Positions 1 to 8,895 of a stretch of DNA of 64,000 nt are shown in pieces. The notes beneath the pieces are model-generated. The model was not told the origin of the DNA and did no database searches. It worked only from the letters and a program-made list of their open reading frames with translations. A program made the translations under genes and the position numbers. The number at the start of each line of letters is the position of its first letter. Positions within the stretch are counted from its first letter, which is position 1. The stretch covers positions 1,302,001 through 1,366,000 of the forward strand of contig NZ_JUHG01000011.1 in assembly GCF_000799715.1 (NCBI RefSeq), in the 5' to 3' direction. This DNA comes from Martinezella rhizogenes (GTDB taxonomy: Bacteria > Pseudomonadota > Alphaproteobacteria > Rhizobiales > Rhizobiaceae).

Positions 1-1
1 C

Positions 2-469
2 GGCCTCAAGGGTCCGTTCACCTGCCTCAACTCCGCCCGCTTCGGCATTGCCTGGGGTGCGCTCGGTGCTGCCGAGGATTGCTATGCCAAGGCGCGGCAA
101 TATGTGCTCGACCGCCAGCAGTTCGGCCGACCGCTTGCCGCCAACCAGCTGATCCAGAAGAAGCTCGCCGACATGGTGACCGAAATCACGCTCGGCCTGC
201 AGGGCTGCCTGCGTCTCGGCCGCATGAAGGAAGACGGCCATCCGCCGGTGGAGCTGACCTCGATCCTGAAGCGCAACAGCTGCGGCAAGGCGCTGGATAT
301 CGCCCGTGCCGCCCGCGATATGCTTGGCGGCAACGGCATCTCGGACGAGTTCGGCATCGCCCGCCATCTGGTCAACCTCGAAGTGGTCAACACCTATGAG
401 GGCACCCACGACATCCACGCCCTCATCCTCGGCCGTGCCATCACCGGCATCGCCGCGTTTGCGAATTGA
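2..469 (+). CDS. gcdH: Glutaryl-CoA dehydrogenase, C-terminal part (cut by window start)
   Basis: Only the last 155 residues are present; the gene enters from the left edge. The product is an acyl-CoA dehydrogenase family flavoprotein that oxidatively decarboxylates glutaryl-CoA to crotonyl-CoA in lysine, tryptophan and glutarate breakdown. The visible part is the C-terminal helical domain. It begins with a stretch typical of this subfamily ([19 protein letters not shown]), carries the RQQFGRPLA motif, the GGNGI motif that contacts FAD, and [19 protein letters not shown] near the end. The catalytic-base Glu of the family lies in the YEGTHD motif. The stop TGA overlaps the likely TTG start of the next gene, so the two are probably translationally coupled. 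The family call is firm; glutaryl specificity rests on these motifs. Confidence 0.9.
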   Translation, partial: GLKGPFTCLNSARFGIAWGALGAAEDCYAKARQYVLDRQQFGRPLAANQLIQKKLADMVTEITLGLQGCLRLGRMKEDGHPPVELTSILKRNSCGKALDIARAARDMLGGNGISDEFGIARHLVNLEVVNTYEGTHDIHALILGRAITGIAAFAN

Positions 470-909
470 GGTCGGATTTGCCGTTCAAAACCACCAGACC
501 CCTGCGCTTCGGAGACTGTGATCCCTCGGGGATTGCTTATTTCCCGTCATACCTGAACATCCTCGTCGGGGTGCTGGAGGACTATTTCGCCTCGCTGGGG
601 TTCCCGTGGAAGACGCTGATCGACAGCCGCCGCATCGGTGTGCCGACCGTGCGGCTCGACGTAACGTTCACGAGACCCGGTTTTCAGAGCGACAACCTCG
701 AATTCGCGGTCACTGTTCGCGGCATCGGTCGCTCCTCGCTCGATCTGGAACATCAAGTCTCAGCGAATGGCCAAGTCCTGTGGACCGCTCGCCAGCGCGT
801 TGTCGCCACTTCGCTCGATACCCATCAATCACTTGCATGGCCGGACGATATCCGCGCCGCGCTGACCTCTCATCTGGAGATGACCGATGCACACCATCCT
901 GCAACCTGA
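466..909 (+). CDS. Acyl-CoA thioesterase, 4-hydroxybenzoyl-CoA/YbgC hotdog family
   Basis: A 147-residue single hotdog-fold protein. The N-terminal motif [18 protein letters not shown] is the active-site signature of the 4-hydroxybenzoyl-CoA thioesterase family, with the catalytic Asp in the DPSG part. It should hydrolyse an acyl- or aroyl-CoA; the substrate cannot be read from sequence. The start is taken as TTG at 466, overlapping the upstream stop; a second TTG at 478 is possible and no in-frame ATG precedes the motif. The 3' end overlaps the next gene by 23 bases. Its position after glutaryl-CoA dehydrogenase suggests it works on intermediates of the same CoA pathway or relieves CoA trapping. 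Confidence 0.85.
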   Translation: MRSDLPFKTTRPLRFGDCDPSGIAYFPSYLNILVGVLEDYFASLGFPWKTLIDSRRIGVPTVRLDVTFTRPGFQSDNLEFAVTVRGIGRSSLDLEHQVSANGQVLWTARQRVVATSLDTHQSLAWPDDIRAALTSHLEMTDAHHPAT

Positions 910-1282
910 AGGCTGGGCCAAGCCGATTGGATATGCCAATGGCATGGCGGCGACCGGCCGCATGGTGTTCGTCGGCGGCCAGGTCGGCTGGAACGCCGCT
1001 TGCGAATTCGAAAGCGACGATTTCGTCGAACAGGTGCGCCAGACGCTGAAGAATGTCGTCGCCATCCTCGCCGAGGGCGGCGCCAAGCCGCAGCATATCA
1101 CCTCCATGACCTGGTATTTCACCGACAAGGCCGAGTATCTTGGGAATCTCAAGGGCATAGGCCAGGTCTACCGCGAGATCATCGGCCGGCATTTCCCGGC
1201 CATGGCCGCCCTACAGGTCGTCGCCCTCGTCGAGGATCGCGCCAAGATCGAGATCCAGGCGACCGCCGTCATTCCGGAATAG
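887..1282 (+). CDS. RidA family protein (YjgF/YER057c/UK114)
   Basis: A 131-residue protein of the Rid family, cytosolic trimers that often deaminate reactive enamine/imine intermediates. Visible hallmarks are the FVGGQVGWN segment, the helix with VRQTLKNVVAILAEGG, the ITSMTWYFTD strand, and a C-terminal ALVEDRAKIEIQATAVIP strand. The usual catalytic Arg of RidA (about residue 105 in E. coli RidA) is not obvious in its normal context: the C-terminal strand reads EDRAKIEIQ, so this may be a non-canonical Rid subfamily. It overlaps the thioesterase gene by 23 bases and lies 12 bases before the next gene, so it is inside an operon. The role is probably clearing a reactive by-product; this is inference. 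Confidence 0.85.
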   Translation: MHTILQPEGWAKPIGYANGMAATGRMVFVGGQVGWNAACEFESDDFVEQVRQTLKNVVAILAEGGAKPQHITSMTWYFTDKAEYLGNLKGIGQVYREIIGRHFPAMAALQVVALVEDRAKIEIQATAVIPE

Positions 1283-1294
1283 GATGGGCTCGCC

Positions 1295-3262
1295 ATGTCG
1301 GCATTGCACTTTTCGGAGACCATCTCGGCGACACTGACTGATGGCGTCCTCGTCGTCACCATCGACAATCCGCCGGTCAACGCGCTCTCGGCCAATGTCC
1401 GCGCCGGGATGATGGCGGCGCTCGATCATGCCGAGAAGGACAATGCAGTCGTCGCTATTGTGCTGACTGGCGCCGGCAGCACCTTCGTCGGTGGCGCCGA
1501 TATCAAGGAATTCGGCAAGCCGCCCATCGAGCCGCTCTTGCCGCAGGTTATCGACCGCATCGAGAATTTTGCCAAACCCGTCACCGCCGCCATCAACGAC
1601 GCTGCCCTCGGCGGCGGCCTGGAGGTGGCACTTGCCTGTCACGAACGCTACGCCAGCTCCGCTGCGAAGATCGGCCTGCCGGAAGTCAAGCTCGGCATCG
1701 TTCCCGGTGCCGGCGGCACGCAGCGACTGCCACGGCTGATCGGCACCATCGCTGCCATCGACTTGATCGCGAACGGACGCACCCTCTCGGCCAATGAGGC
1801 AAGCAAGCTCGGGATCGTCGATCACCTGATCGAAAGCGCGCTGATTGACGGCGCGATTGCCAGCGTCAGCCGTATGACCGCCTCCCCCTTGCGGCGCACC
1901 GGCGCGCTGCCGGTCCTACCGGAGCCCGCCGAAGCAATCGACAAGGCAGTCGCCGAAGCCCTGCGTAAAGCACGCGGCCAACGCGCGCCCGGCGAAGCCA
2001 TCCGTCTCGTTCGCCTTGCCGCGACGACATCGCTTGCGGAAGGCCTCGCCGAGGAACGCCGCACCTTTGTCGAACTCCGCGACAGTGACGAGGCTGCAGC
2101 CCTTCGTCACGTTTTCTTCGCCGAACGCGCCGCCGGCAAGGTCGAGGGCCTGGAGAAGATCGCTCCGCGCAGAATCGAAACCGTCGGCATCGTCGGCACC
2201 GGCCTGATGGGCTCGGGCATCGCCGTTACAGCGCTGAACGCCGGCTATCGCGTCATCGGCATGGAGCAGACCCAGGAAGCCGCTGACAAGGGCCGAGACC
2301 GGATCGCCGGCATCCTTAACAAGGCAGTACAATCCGGCCGCCTCGATCTCGCCGGTCGTGACGACCGCCTGAACCGGCTAACGGTAACAGCCGATGCGCA
2401 GATGCTGGCGCGGGCCGACCTCGTCATCGAAGCGGTCTTTGACGATCTCACTATCAAGACCGAATTGTTCCTGCGATTGGATGGCATCGTCCGCGCCGAC
2501 GCGATCCTTGCGACCAATACCAGCTACCTCGATCCGAACGCCATCGCCGCTACCACCGCCCATCCCGAGCGCATCGTCGGCCTGCACTTCTTCTCGCCCG
2601 CCAACATCATGCGGTTGCTAGAAGTCGTAAACTGCGAGAAGACCGCGCCCGATGTGCTGGCGAGCGCCCTCGCCTTCGCCAAGCTCCTCGGCAAACTCCC
2701 CATCGTCTGCGGCGTCACCGAGGGCTTTATCGGCAACCGCATCTTCTCCGCCTATCGGCGTGAGGCCGAATTCATGCTCGAGGACGGCGTGCTGCCGCAT
2801 GAGATCGACGCAGCGCTCGAAGCTTACGGCTTCCCGATGGGCCTCTTTGCCGTCTACGACATGGCCGGCCTCGAAATCGCCTGGGCACGGCGCAAGCGCC
2901 AGGCTGCAACCCGCGATCCCAGCACGCGCTACGTCGTCATCGCCGACCGGCTCTGCGAAGCCGGCCGTTTCGGCCAGAAGGCCGGGCGTGGTTGGTACGC
3001 CTATCCCGATGGCAAACGTACCGTCGATCCGGACGTGACAGTGATGATCGAAGCCGTCCGCGCCGAAAAGGGCATCATGCCGAAGAGCTTTACCCCGGAT
3101 GAAATCACCACCCGGCTGCTGAAAGCCATGGCCGATGAAGGCGACGCTCTTCTCGCGGAGGGCATAGCCGCTCGCGCCAGCGATATCGATCTGGTGATAA
3201 TCAGCGGTTACGGTTTCCCATCACACAAAGGCGGCCCGATGTTTGCCGCCGGCCGCCGATGA
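1295..3262 (+). CDS. Enoyl-CoA hydratase / 3-hydroxyacyl-CoA dehydrogenase bifunctional protein, short C-terminus
   Basis: A 655-residue FadB/FadJ-like multifunctional beta-oxidation enzyme. Residues 1-190 are a crotonase domain with the oxyanion-hole segments GGADIKEFGK and LGGGLEVALACH and the helix GIVPGAGGTQRLPR. Around residue 295 begins the NAD-binding Rossmann fold of the dehydrogenase (VGIVGTGLMGSGIA), followed by LHFFSPANIMRLLEVV with the catalytic His, and then two C-terminal dehydrogenase domains. The protein stops just after GYGFPSHKGGPMFAA, where relatives usually continue for roughly 30-40 residues, so the last helices seem to be missing. The convergent cyclase gene starts only 12 bases further on. 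It follows RidA by 12 bases in the same operon. It should convert enoyl-CoA such as crotonyl-CoA through 3-hydroxyacyl- to 3-ketoacyl-CoA. Confidence 0.9.
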   Translation: MSALHFSETISATLTDGVLVVTIDNPPVNALSANVRAGMMAALDHAEKDNAVVAIVLTGAGSTFVGGADIKEFGKPPIEPLLPQVIDRIENFAKPVTAAINDAALGGGLEVALACHERYASSAAKIGLPEVKLGIVPGAGGTQRLPRLIGTIAAIDLIANGRTLSANEASKLGIVDHLIESALIDGAIASVSRMTASPLRRTGALPVLPEPAEAIDKAVAEALRKARGQRAPGEAIRLVRLAATTSLAEGLAEERRTFVELRDSDEAAALRHVFFAERAAGKVEGLEKIAPRRIETVGIVGTGLMGSGIAVTALNAGYRVIGMEQTQEAADKGRDRIAGILNKAVQSGRLDLAGRDDRLNRLTVTADAQMLARADLVIEAVFDDLTIKTELFLRLDGIVRADAILATNTSYLDPNAIAATTAHPERIVGLHFFSPANIMRLLEVVNCEKTAPDVLASALAFAKLLGKLPIVCGVTEGFIGNRIFSAYRREAEFMLEDGVLPHEIDAALEAYGFPMGLFAVYDMAGLEIAWARRKRQAATRDPSTRYVVIADRLCEAGRFGQKAGRGWYAYPDGKRTVDPDVTVMIEAVRAEKGIMPKSFTPDEITTRLLKAMADEGDALLAEGIAARASDIDLVIISGYGFPSHKGGPMFAAGRR

Positions 3263-3274
3263 AAAGCCGCCCCC

Positions 3275-4486
3275 TCAAGCGGCCGAGGATAGCAGCGTGA
3301 ACAGCTCCTGCGGCCGGTTGACGCCACGCAGCGCATAGCGGCCGACCGAAACGAGATCGTTGCTCTGATCCGCCGCCAGGGTCTCCACAAAATTCGACGA
3401 CATCAGGATATTGCGATCGGCAGAGCGGCACATGGAGGCGATGCGGCTGACCTCATTGACGGCCGGGCCGATGACGGTGAAATCCAGGCGGTCCATGCTG
3501 CCGATATTGCCGTAGAAAACATCGCCGATATGCAGGCCGAGATAGACATCGGTCACCGGCCTGCCCTCGATCTGCCGCTGGGCATTGAGGTCACGCAGCC
3601 GCTGGCGCAACAGTGACTCTGCCATCAGCGCGGCCGCGCAGGCATCGGCGGCGTCTCTCGCCTTGAAGATCGCCAGCGTGCCGTCGCCGATCAGCTTCAG
3701 CACATTGCCGCCGGCCTCGTGGATCGAGGAAATCACGGCATCGGCATAGGCGTTCAGCATCGGGATGATTTCGTCGGGCTCGGCCGTGTCCGAGATGCGG
3801 GTGTAGTTGGCAAGGTCGGAGAACCACAGCGCCGCCGAGATGCGCTCGGCCTTGCCGCGCGTGATCTTGCCCTCGAGAACATGCCGGGCGGCATCTTCGC
3901 CCAGATAGACCTCGGCGATGGTGCGGGCGATGCGGCTGGTACCGGTGCATTTGATCGCCAAGGCCAGGGCCGGCGTAAGCTTGCGCAGCACGCGCAGATC
4001 CTCGTCGGAGAAACCCACGGCGGCGGCGGTGGCGAAATTGGAATAGAAGCAATCCATCTCACCAATCGTGCCGCCCTCTTCAAAGCGGTGCACCATGGCG
4101 ATGTAGTCCGTGTGACCATCAGCGTGCAGCGTATCAAGACCATAGAAATCGATCGGGTCGCCAAAACCGATACGCCGGCGTACCTCATCCCCACCTGTGG
4201 TCAGCATATGATGGAAGGCCGTCCGTTGCCAGTTCTCGGCAGCGATCCCCTGGTGCGACGGGCCATATTCGAACTCGCGCTCGATCGCCTGATTGCCGTC
4301 CCAGCGGAAAGCACGACCTTCATAGACCGGATGCAGCGTGTCCATCAGCGCCATGGCGCGGTCGACGTTCAGACCATGTCGGCGGCACGCCTCGCAGAAA
4401 CCCGTCAGGATATCGGCCTCTCCCATGCCCTTGAGGCCAGCATGCATCAGCCAGCTGGCGATTTCGCCGATGTCCTGCGCGTCCAT
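3275..4486 (-). CDS. Class III adenylate/guanylate cyclase
   Basis: A 403-residue cytosolic protein. The C-terminal half (about residues 215-395) is a class III cyclase catalytic domain: the first metal Asp is in LWFSDLANYTRI, the second in LKLIGDGTLAIF, and the transition-state Asn and Arg are in GPAVNEVSRI. The Lys in VLKLIGDG and Asp in DRLDFTVIG fit ATP specificity, so it probably makes cyclic AMP. The N-terminal 200 residues have no transmembrane segment and look like the GAF-like/unknown sensor region found in many rhizobial cyclases, with a TPALALAIKC helix linking the two halves. It converges on the beta-oxidation gene with 12 bases between stops. The signal sensed is unknown. Confidence 0.88.
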   Translation of the reverse strand: MDAQDIGEIASWLMHAGLKGMGEADILTGFCEACRRHGLNVDRAMALMDTLHPVYEGRAFRWDGNQAIEREFEYGPSHQGIAAENWQRTAFHHMLTTGGDEVRRRIGFGDPIDFYGLDTLHADGHTDYIAMVHRFEEGGTIGEMDCFYSNFATAAAVGFSDEDLRVLRKLTPALALAIKCTGTSRIARTIAEVYLGEDAARHVLEGKITRGKAERISAALWFSDLANYTRISDTAEPDEIIPMLNAYADAVISSIHEAGGNVLKLIGDGTLAIFKARDAADACAAALMAESLLRQRLRDLNAQRQIEGRPVTDVYLGLHIGDVFYGNIGSMDRLDFTVIGPAVNEVSRIASMCRSADRNILMSSNFVETLAADQSNDLVSVGRYALRGVNRPQELFTLLSSAA

Positions 4487-4643
4487 GGATTATCTCCCGA
4501 CCCTCTAAAGGATTCGCTTTAATACGAAACTTATAGGCTTGGAATGCCGTACGACACAAAATTGTCCGGACGGAAGCAAGCGATCGCCGCTCCTGTGGCA
4601 CAGAAGCGGCGATTTGACGCGCGGAAAGGGTGTAGGCGAAGCT

Positions 4644-5546
4644 TCAGCCCCTTGGATGCGGCTTCAGCAGATCCTCCAGGCCGATCCGGCGGAAGAGTTC
4701 GGCGCGCACGCGATCGGCGACGCCATTGACGATTTCCGCGCCGTCCTCGGACGGATCGATATGAACGCGGAAGGGACGCGTGCCGAAGGGCATGTTGACA
4801 ACATCGACGATGGAGACGGCAACCGAGGCGGCATCGGCATCGGCGGGTTCGAGTGAAGCCAGCCCCTTCAGGGCCTGGTCCGGAACGCCGGCATAGGGAC
4901 CATCGTCATATTCGGCAGCACGCGCCTTGTCGGCGGGCGAGCCGGAATGAGCGAAATGGTTCGTGCCCTTGGTGAAGGCGCCGGGCACGATGATGGCGGT
5001 CTCGATGCCCCAGCGGGTCAGCTCGGACGCGTAGGAGACGGCAAGCGAATCCATCGCGGCCTTGGCGGCGAAATAGGGCGACAGGTACGGAGGCGTGCCG
5101 CCGCGGGTGCTAGACGAGGACACCCAGACCACTAGGCCCTTGCCCTGCTGGCGCAGATGCGGAAGCACGGCGCGATTGACGCGCTGGGTGCTGAGTACAT
5201 TGATGTCGTAGAGCTCGGCGAACTGTTCCGGCGTGAAGGCCTCTGCCGGGCCGAAGGACATATGGCCGGCATTGTGGATGATCGTGTCGATGCGGCCTTC
5301 CTGCGCGATGACCTTGGCGATACCGGCTTCGACCGAAGCATCCGAGGCGACGTCGAGTTCGACGGCTTTCAGGTCGACGCCGTTTTCCCTAGCGAATGCG
5401 GCGGCTTCAGCGACTTGCGGCGCGTTGCGGCCCTCGGTTTGGCGCATGCCGGCATAGACGGTGTGGCCGGCCTTGGCGAGAGCGCGGGCGGTCAAGGCGC
5501 CGAAGCCGCTCGATGCGCCGGTGATGACGATAACTTGCTTGCTCAT
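4644..5546 (-). CDS. Short-chain dehydrogenase/reductase (classical SDR)
   Basis: A 300-residue NAD(P)-dependent oxidoreductase. The start at 5546 is chosen because MSKQVIVITGASSGFG places the TGASSGFG cofactor motif near residue 8 and AAGGAAC lies just upstream; a further 58 codons are open upstream but look non-coding. HNAG follows, then the catalytic Ser in VVWVSSSS and the YxxxK pair in PYFAAKAAMD. The C-terminal extension (residues 190-300) is longer than in a minimal SDR and shapes the substrate pocket; the substrate is not predictable. It lies downstream of a second SDR gene on the same strand with 82 bases between them, so both may be controlled by the divergent LysR regulator. Confidence 0.88.
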   Translation of the reverse strand: MSKQVIVITGASSGFGALTARALAKAGHTVYAGMRQTEGRNAPQVAEAAAFARENGVDLKAVELDVASDASVEAGIAKVIAQEGRIDTIIHNAGHMSFGPAEAFTPEQFAELYDINVLSTQRVNRAVLPHLRQQGKGLVVWVSSSSTRGGTPPYLSPYFAAKAAMDSLAVSYASELTRWGIETAIIVPGAFTKGTNHFAHSGSPADKARAAEYDDGPYAGVPDQALKGLASLEPADADAASVAVSIVDVVNMPFGTRPFRVHIDPSEDGAEIVNGVADRVRAELFRRIGLEDLLKPHPRG

Positions 5547-5628
5547 GATCCTGTTCCTTGTCGAAGTGACTATCGTGCGGGTGAACGGGTGGCGCGCGGC
5601 GGGGAAAACCCGCCGCAGATCAGGAAGC

Positions 5629-6378
5629 TCAGACCATGCCGCCATTGGCACGCAGCGTCTGGCCGTTGATCCAGGCTCCGTCGGGACCAGCGAGGAAGGA
5701 AACGGCGGCGGCGATATCATCAGGCGTGCCGAGACGCTCGAGCGGGTTCATCTTGGCCATGCGGTCGATCAGCTCGTCGCTTTTGCCGTTGAGGAAGAGG
5801 TCGGTGGCGGTCGGGCCGGGTGCGACGGCGTTGACCGTGATCGAACGACCACGCATCTCCTTGGCCATGATGCCCGTCAGCGTTTCGACGGCAGCCTTGG
5901 TGGCGGCATAGACGCCATAAGTCTCGAGCTTTAGCCCAACGACGCTGGTCGAGAAATTGATGATGCGGCCGCCGTCGCGCAGACGCTTGCCAGCTTCACG
6001 CAGTGTGTTGAAGGTGCCCTTCAGGTTGATGGCGATCTGGCGGTCGAAATGAGCATCATCGGCATCGGTGATCTTGGCGAGCTGCAAGATGCCGGCATTG
6101 TTAACTAGGACATCGATACCGCCAAAGGCGGCTTCGGCCGCGTCGAACATCCGGCGCACAGCTTCGGCATCGGAAACATCAGCCTTGGCGGTCAATGCCT
6201 TGCCGCCCTTTTCTTCTATTTTGCGGGCCAGTTCCTCGGCGGCGGCTTGGCTACCGGAGTAGTTGATGACGACCGTGAAGCCGTCCTTTGCGAGGCGTTC
6301 CGCAATCGCGGCGCCAATGCCGCGAGATGCGCCGGTAACGATGGCTACTCTATTGGAATTATTGGTCATTGTCTTCAT
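5629..6378 (-). CDS. Short-chain dehydrogenase/reductase, FabG-like
   Basis: A 249-residue classical SDR. The sequence shows the NADP-type motif TGASRGIGAAIAERLA, NNAG in the middle, the catalytic Ser in FSTSVVG and the YxxxK pair in YGVYAATKAA, and ends in the usual FLAGPDGAWINGQTLRANGG segment. Start ATG at 6378 (MKTMTNN); an internal ATG at 6369 is also possible. It is transcribed away from the LysR gene at 6493, with a shared intergenic region of about 115 bases, a typical LysR regulator/target arrangement. The reaction is reduction of a small carbonyl compound; the substrate is not readable from sequence. Confidence 0.88.
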   Translation of the reverse strand: MKTMTNNSNRVAIVTGASRGIGAAIAERLAKDGFTVVINYSGSQAAAEELARKIEEKGGKALTAKADVSDAEAVRRMFDAAEAAFGGIDVLVNNAGILQLAKITDADDAHFDRQIAINLKGTFNTLREAGKRLRDGGRIINFSTSVVGLKLETYGVYAATKAAVETLTGIMAKEMRGRSITVNAVAPGPTATDLFLNGKSDELIDRMAKMNPLERLGTPDDIAAAVSFLAGPDGAWINGQTLRANGGMV

Positions 6379-6492
6379 CCTTCATATCTCTGCGCCGTGG
6401 CGCGTTTCGATGAGGGGAAGATGCCTCTTTTCAATCAGCGGATAATCATCTATTAATCGACATCACTATCCGAAATTAACGAACAAAGAAAA

Positions 6493-7404
6493 ATGGACAG
6501 ATTCGATGCCATGCGGGTGTTTTCCCGCGTCGTGGAACGACGCAGCTTCACGCTGGCCGCCGAAGACACCGGCCTGCCACGCTCGACCGTGACCGACGCC
6601 GTCAAGCAACTGGAGGCACGGCTCGGCGTTCGCCTGTTGCAGCGAACGACGCGGCATGTCAGCCCGACACTCGACGGCGAGGCTTATTACCAGCGCTGCC
6701 TGCGCATCCTCTCGGACATTGAGGATGCCGAAGGCGCCTTTGCCGGCGCCAAGCCGAAGGGGCTGTTGCGTGTCGATGTGCATGGAACACTTGCTCGACA
6801 TTTCGTCCTGCCGAACCTGCCGTCCTTCCTCGAAACTTACCCCGAAATCGAACTTTACATGACGGAGGGCGACCGTTTCGTCGACCTGATCCGCGAAGGC
6901 ATCGATTGCGTGCTGCGCGTCGGCACCCCGCAGGACAGCGACATGATCGCCCGCCGCGTCGCCATGCTGGAGGAGATCACGCTGACAGCGCCTGCCTATA
7001 TCGAGCGCTTCGGCATGCCAACGCATCCGGACGCTCTCGACGGCCACCGCATGATCGGCTTCCGCTCTTCGGCGACGGGTGGATTGCTGCCGCTGGAATT
7101 CATCATCGACGGCGCGGTCCGCAACATCACTTTGCCCGCCACGGTCTCCGTCAACGCGGCCGAGAGTTACTTTACGGCGGCCAAGCTCGGCCTCGGCCTG
7201 ATCCAGGTGCCGCGCTATCACGCCGAAGAAGCCTTGAAATCCGGCGAGTTGCTTAACATCCTCAAGGACTTTCCGCCGACCAGAACGCCGGTATCGATGC
7301 TCTACCCCCGTAACCGCCAGCTCTCACCGCGCGTACGCGTTTTCATCGACTGGCTCGTCCGGGTATTTGCCCGGCAAACCGAGGCTGAAGGTGGTGGCGG
7401 ATGA
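6493..7404 (+). CDS. LysR family transcriptional regulator
   Basis: A 303-residue regulator. Residues 1-62 form the winged helix-turn-helix (FSRVVERRSFTLAAEDTGLP then LEARLGVRLLQRTTR), and residues 90-295 the periplasmic-binding-protein-like effector domain. It is of the group with DRFDAMRVFSRVVE at the start, often found next to SDR or quinone reductase genes. It sits divergently from the SDR gene at 5629-6378 and so most likely binds the about 115-base intergenic region and controls both SDR genes. The inducer is unknown. Confidence 0.92.
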   Translation: MDRFDAMRVFSRVVERRSFTLAAEDTGLPRSTVTDAVKQLEARLGVRLLQRTTRHVSPTLDGEAYYQRCLRILSDIEDAEGAFAGAKPKGLLRVDVHGTLARHFVLPNLPSFLETYPEIELYMTEGDRFVDLIREGIDCVLRVGTPQDSDMIARRVAMLEEITLTAPAYIERFGMPTHPDALDGHRMIGFRSSATGGLLPLEFIIDGAVRNITLPATVSVNAAESYFTAAKLGLGLIQVPRYHAEEALKSGELLNILKDFPPTRTPVSMLYPRNRQLSPRVRVFIDWLVRVFARQTEAEGGGG

Positions 7405-7543
7405 ATATTTCTCCGAACCGATCAAATAAATGAAACCAGCTCTTTGAATGCGCCGACGGTGCTCCTACGTCGAAGGGGATAGTCTCGCCGGCGCCTGCCC
7501 ACGCGCCGCCATGACCCCATGATTTTCGAGAGGGACTGGATCC

Positions 7544-8890
7544 ATGACTGAACAGAAGCAATTGAAGCTCGGGGCCTTCATGCGTCCCGTCAGCCTGCAC
7601 ACCGGCGCATGGCGCTATCCCGGCGCCTACCCGGATGCGAATTTCAATTTCAAGCACATTGTCAGCTTTGCGCAGGAACTGGAAAAGGCGAAATTCGATG
7701 CCTTCTTCATGGCCGATCATCTTGCCGTGCTGAACATGCCGGTCGAAGCGCTAAAGCGCAGCCATACCGTGACCTCCTTCGAGCCATTCACGCTGCTCTC
7801 GGCGCTTGCCGCCGTCACCGAAAGGATCGGCCTCGTCGCCACAGCGTCGACCACCTTTGACCAGCCCTATCACATCGCCCGTCGCTTCGCCTCGCTCGAC
7901 CACATCAGCGGCGGCCGCGCCGGCTGGAATATCGTCACGACCTCCAACCCGGACGCAGCACTGAATTTCGGTCTCGACGAACATATGGAGCACGGAGAGC
8001 GCTATCACCGCGCTCGTGAATTCTACGACGTCGTCACCGGCCTCTGGGACAGCTTTGCCGACGATGCCTTCATCCGCGATGCCGAAAGCGGCATCTTCTT
8101 CGATCCCGACAAGATGCATGTACTTGCCCATAAGGGCGAGGAACTGAGCGTGCGCGGCCCGCTCAACATCGCCCGCCCGCCGCAGGGTTGGCCGGTGATC
8201 GTCCAGGCTGGGCAATCCGACGTCGGCCGCCAGCTTGCGGCCGAGACAGCGGAAGCGGTCTTCGCCGCCCCTCGCAATCTCGCCGACGGCAAGGCGATCT
8301 TTGCCGACATCAAGAGCCGGATGAAGCGCATCGGCCGTAACCCGGATCACCTGAAGATCCTGCCTGCCGCCTTCATCGTCGTCGGCGATACCGTCGAGGA
8401 GGCCAAGGCCAAGCGCGCCAAACTCGACAGCCTGGTGCATTACGACAGCGCCATCGCCTCGCTGTCGATCTCCCTCGGTCACGACGCTTCCAGCTTCGAC
8501 CCCGACGGCCCGCTGCCGGCAACGCCGGAAACCAACGCCAGCAAGAGCGGCCGCGAGCGCGTCATCGCCTTGGCCGAAGAAGAGAAATTGACGGTGCGCC
8601 AGCTCGCCCAGCGCCTCGGCGGCTATGCCGGCCTCGCCTTTGTCGGCACGCCGCAGACCATCGCCGACGAGATGGAGCAATGGCTGCACGAGGAAGGCTC
8701 CGACGGCTTCAACGTCGTCTTCCCCTTCCTGCCGCAGGGCCTGCTTGACGTCACCACCCGCGTCGTTCCGGAATTGCAACGCCGCGGCATCTTCCGCCGC
8801 GATTACGAGGGCACGACCTTGCGCGACCATCTCGGTCTGCCGCGCCCGGAAAATCGCTTCTTCAAGCACGTTTCCGAAGCGGCGCAATAA
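7544..8890 (+). CDS. LLM class flavin-dependent monooxygenase (NtaA/SnaA/DszA family)
   Basis: A 448-residue bacterial luciferase-like enzyme of the two-component FMNH2-dependent monooxygenases that includes nitrilotriacetate monooxygenase A, pristinamycin synthase SnaA and DszA. Diagnostic segments are LGAFMRPVSLHTGAWRYPGA at the start, FDAFFMADHLAV, FEPFTLLSALAAVT, SGGRAGWNIVTT, and WPVIVQAGQSDVGRQLAA. The reaction needs reduced FMN from a separate reductase, which is not adjacent here. The next gene starts 5 bases after its stop, so they are co-transcribed. Likely substrates are amines, sulfides or sulfones; the exact one is unknown. There is another member of this family at 28186-29556. 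Confidence 0.9.
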   Translation: MTEQKQLKLGAFMRPVSLHTGAWRYPGAYPDANFNFKHIVSFAQELEKAKFDAFFMADHLAVLNMPVEALKRSHTVTSFEPFTLLSALAAVTERIGLVATASTTFDQPYHIARRFASLDHISGGRAGWNIVTTSNPDAALNFGLDEHMEHGERYHRAREFYDVVTGLWDSFADDAFIRDAESGIFFDPDKMHVLAHKGEELSVRGPLNIARPPQGWPVIVQAGQSDVGRQLAAETAEAVFAAPRNLADGKAIFADIKSRMKRIGRNPDHLKILPAAFIVVGDTVEEAKAKRAKLDSLVHYDSAIASLSISLGHDASSFDPDGPLPATPETNASKSGRERVIALAEEEKLTVRQLAQRLGGYAGLAFVGTPQTIADEMEQWLHEEGSDGFNVVFPFLPQGLLDVTTRVVPELQRRGIFRRDYEGTTLRDHLGLPRPENRFFKHVSEAAQ

Positions 8891-8895
8891 GAGAC

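Noticed and set aside
5547..5720. 58-residue N-terminal extension of the first SDR
   Set aside because: Overlaps the end of the upstream SDR gene and is not SDR-like; ATG 5546 has a good ribosome binding site.
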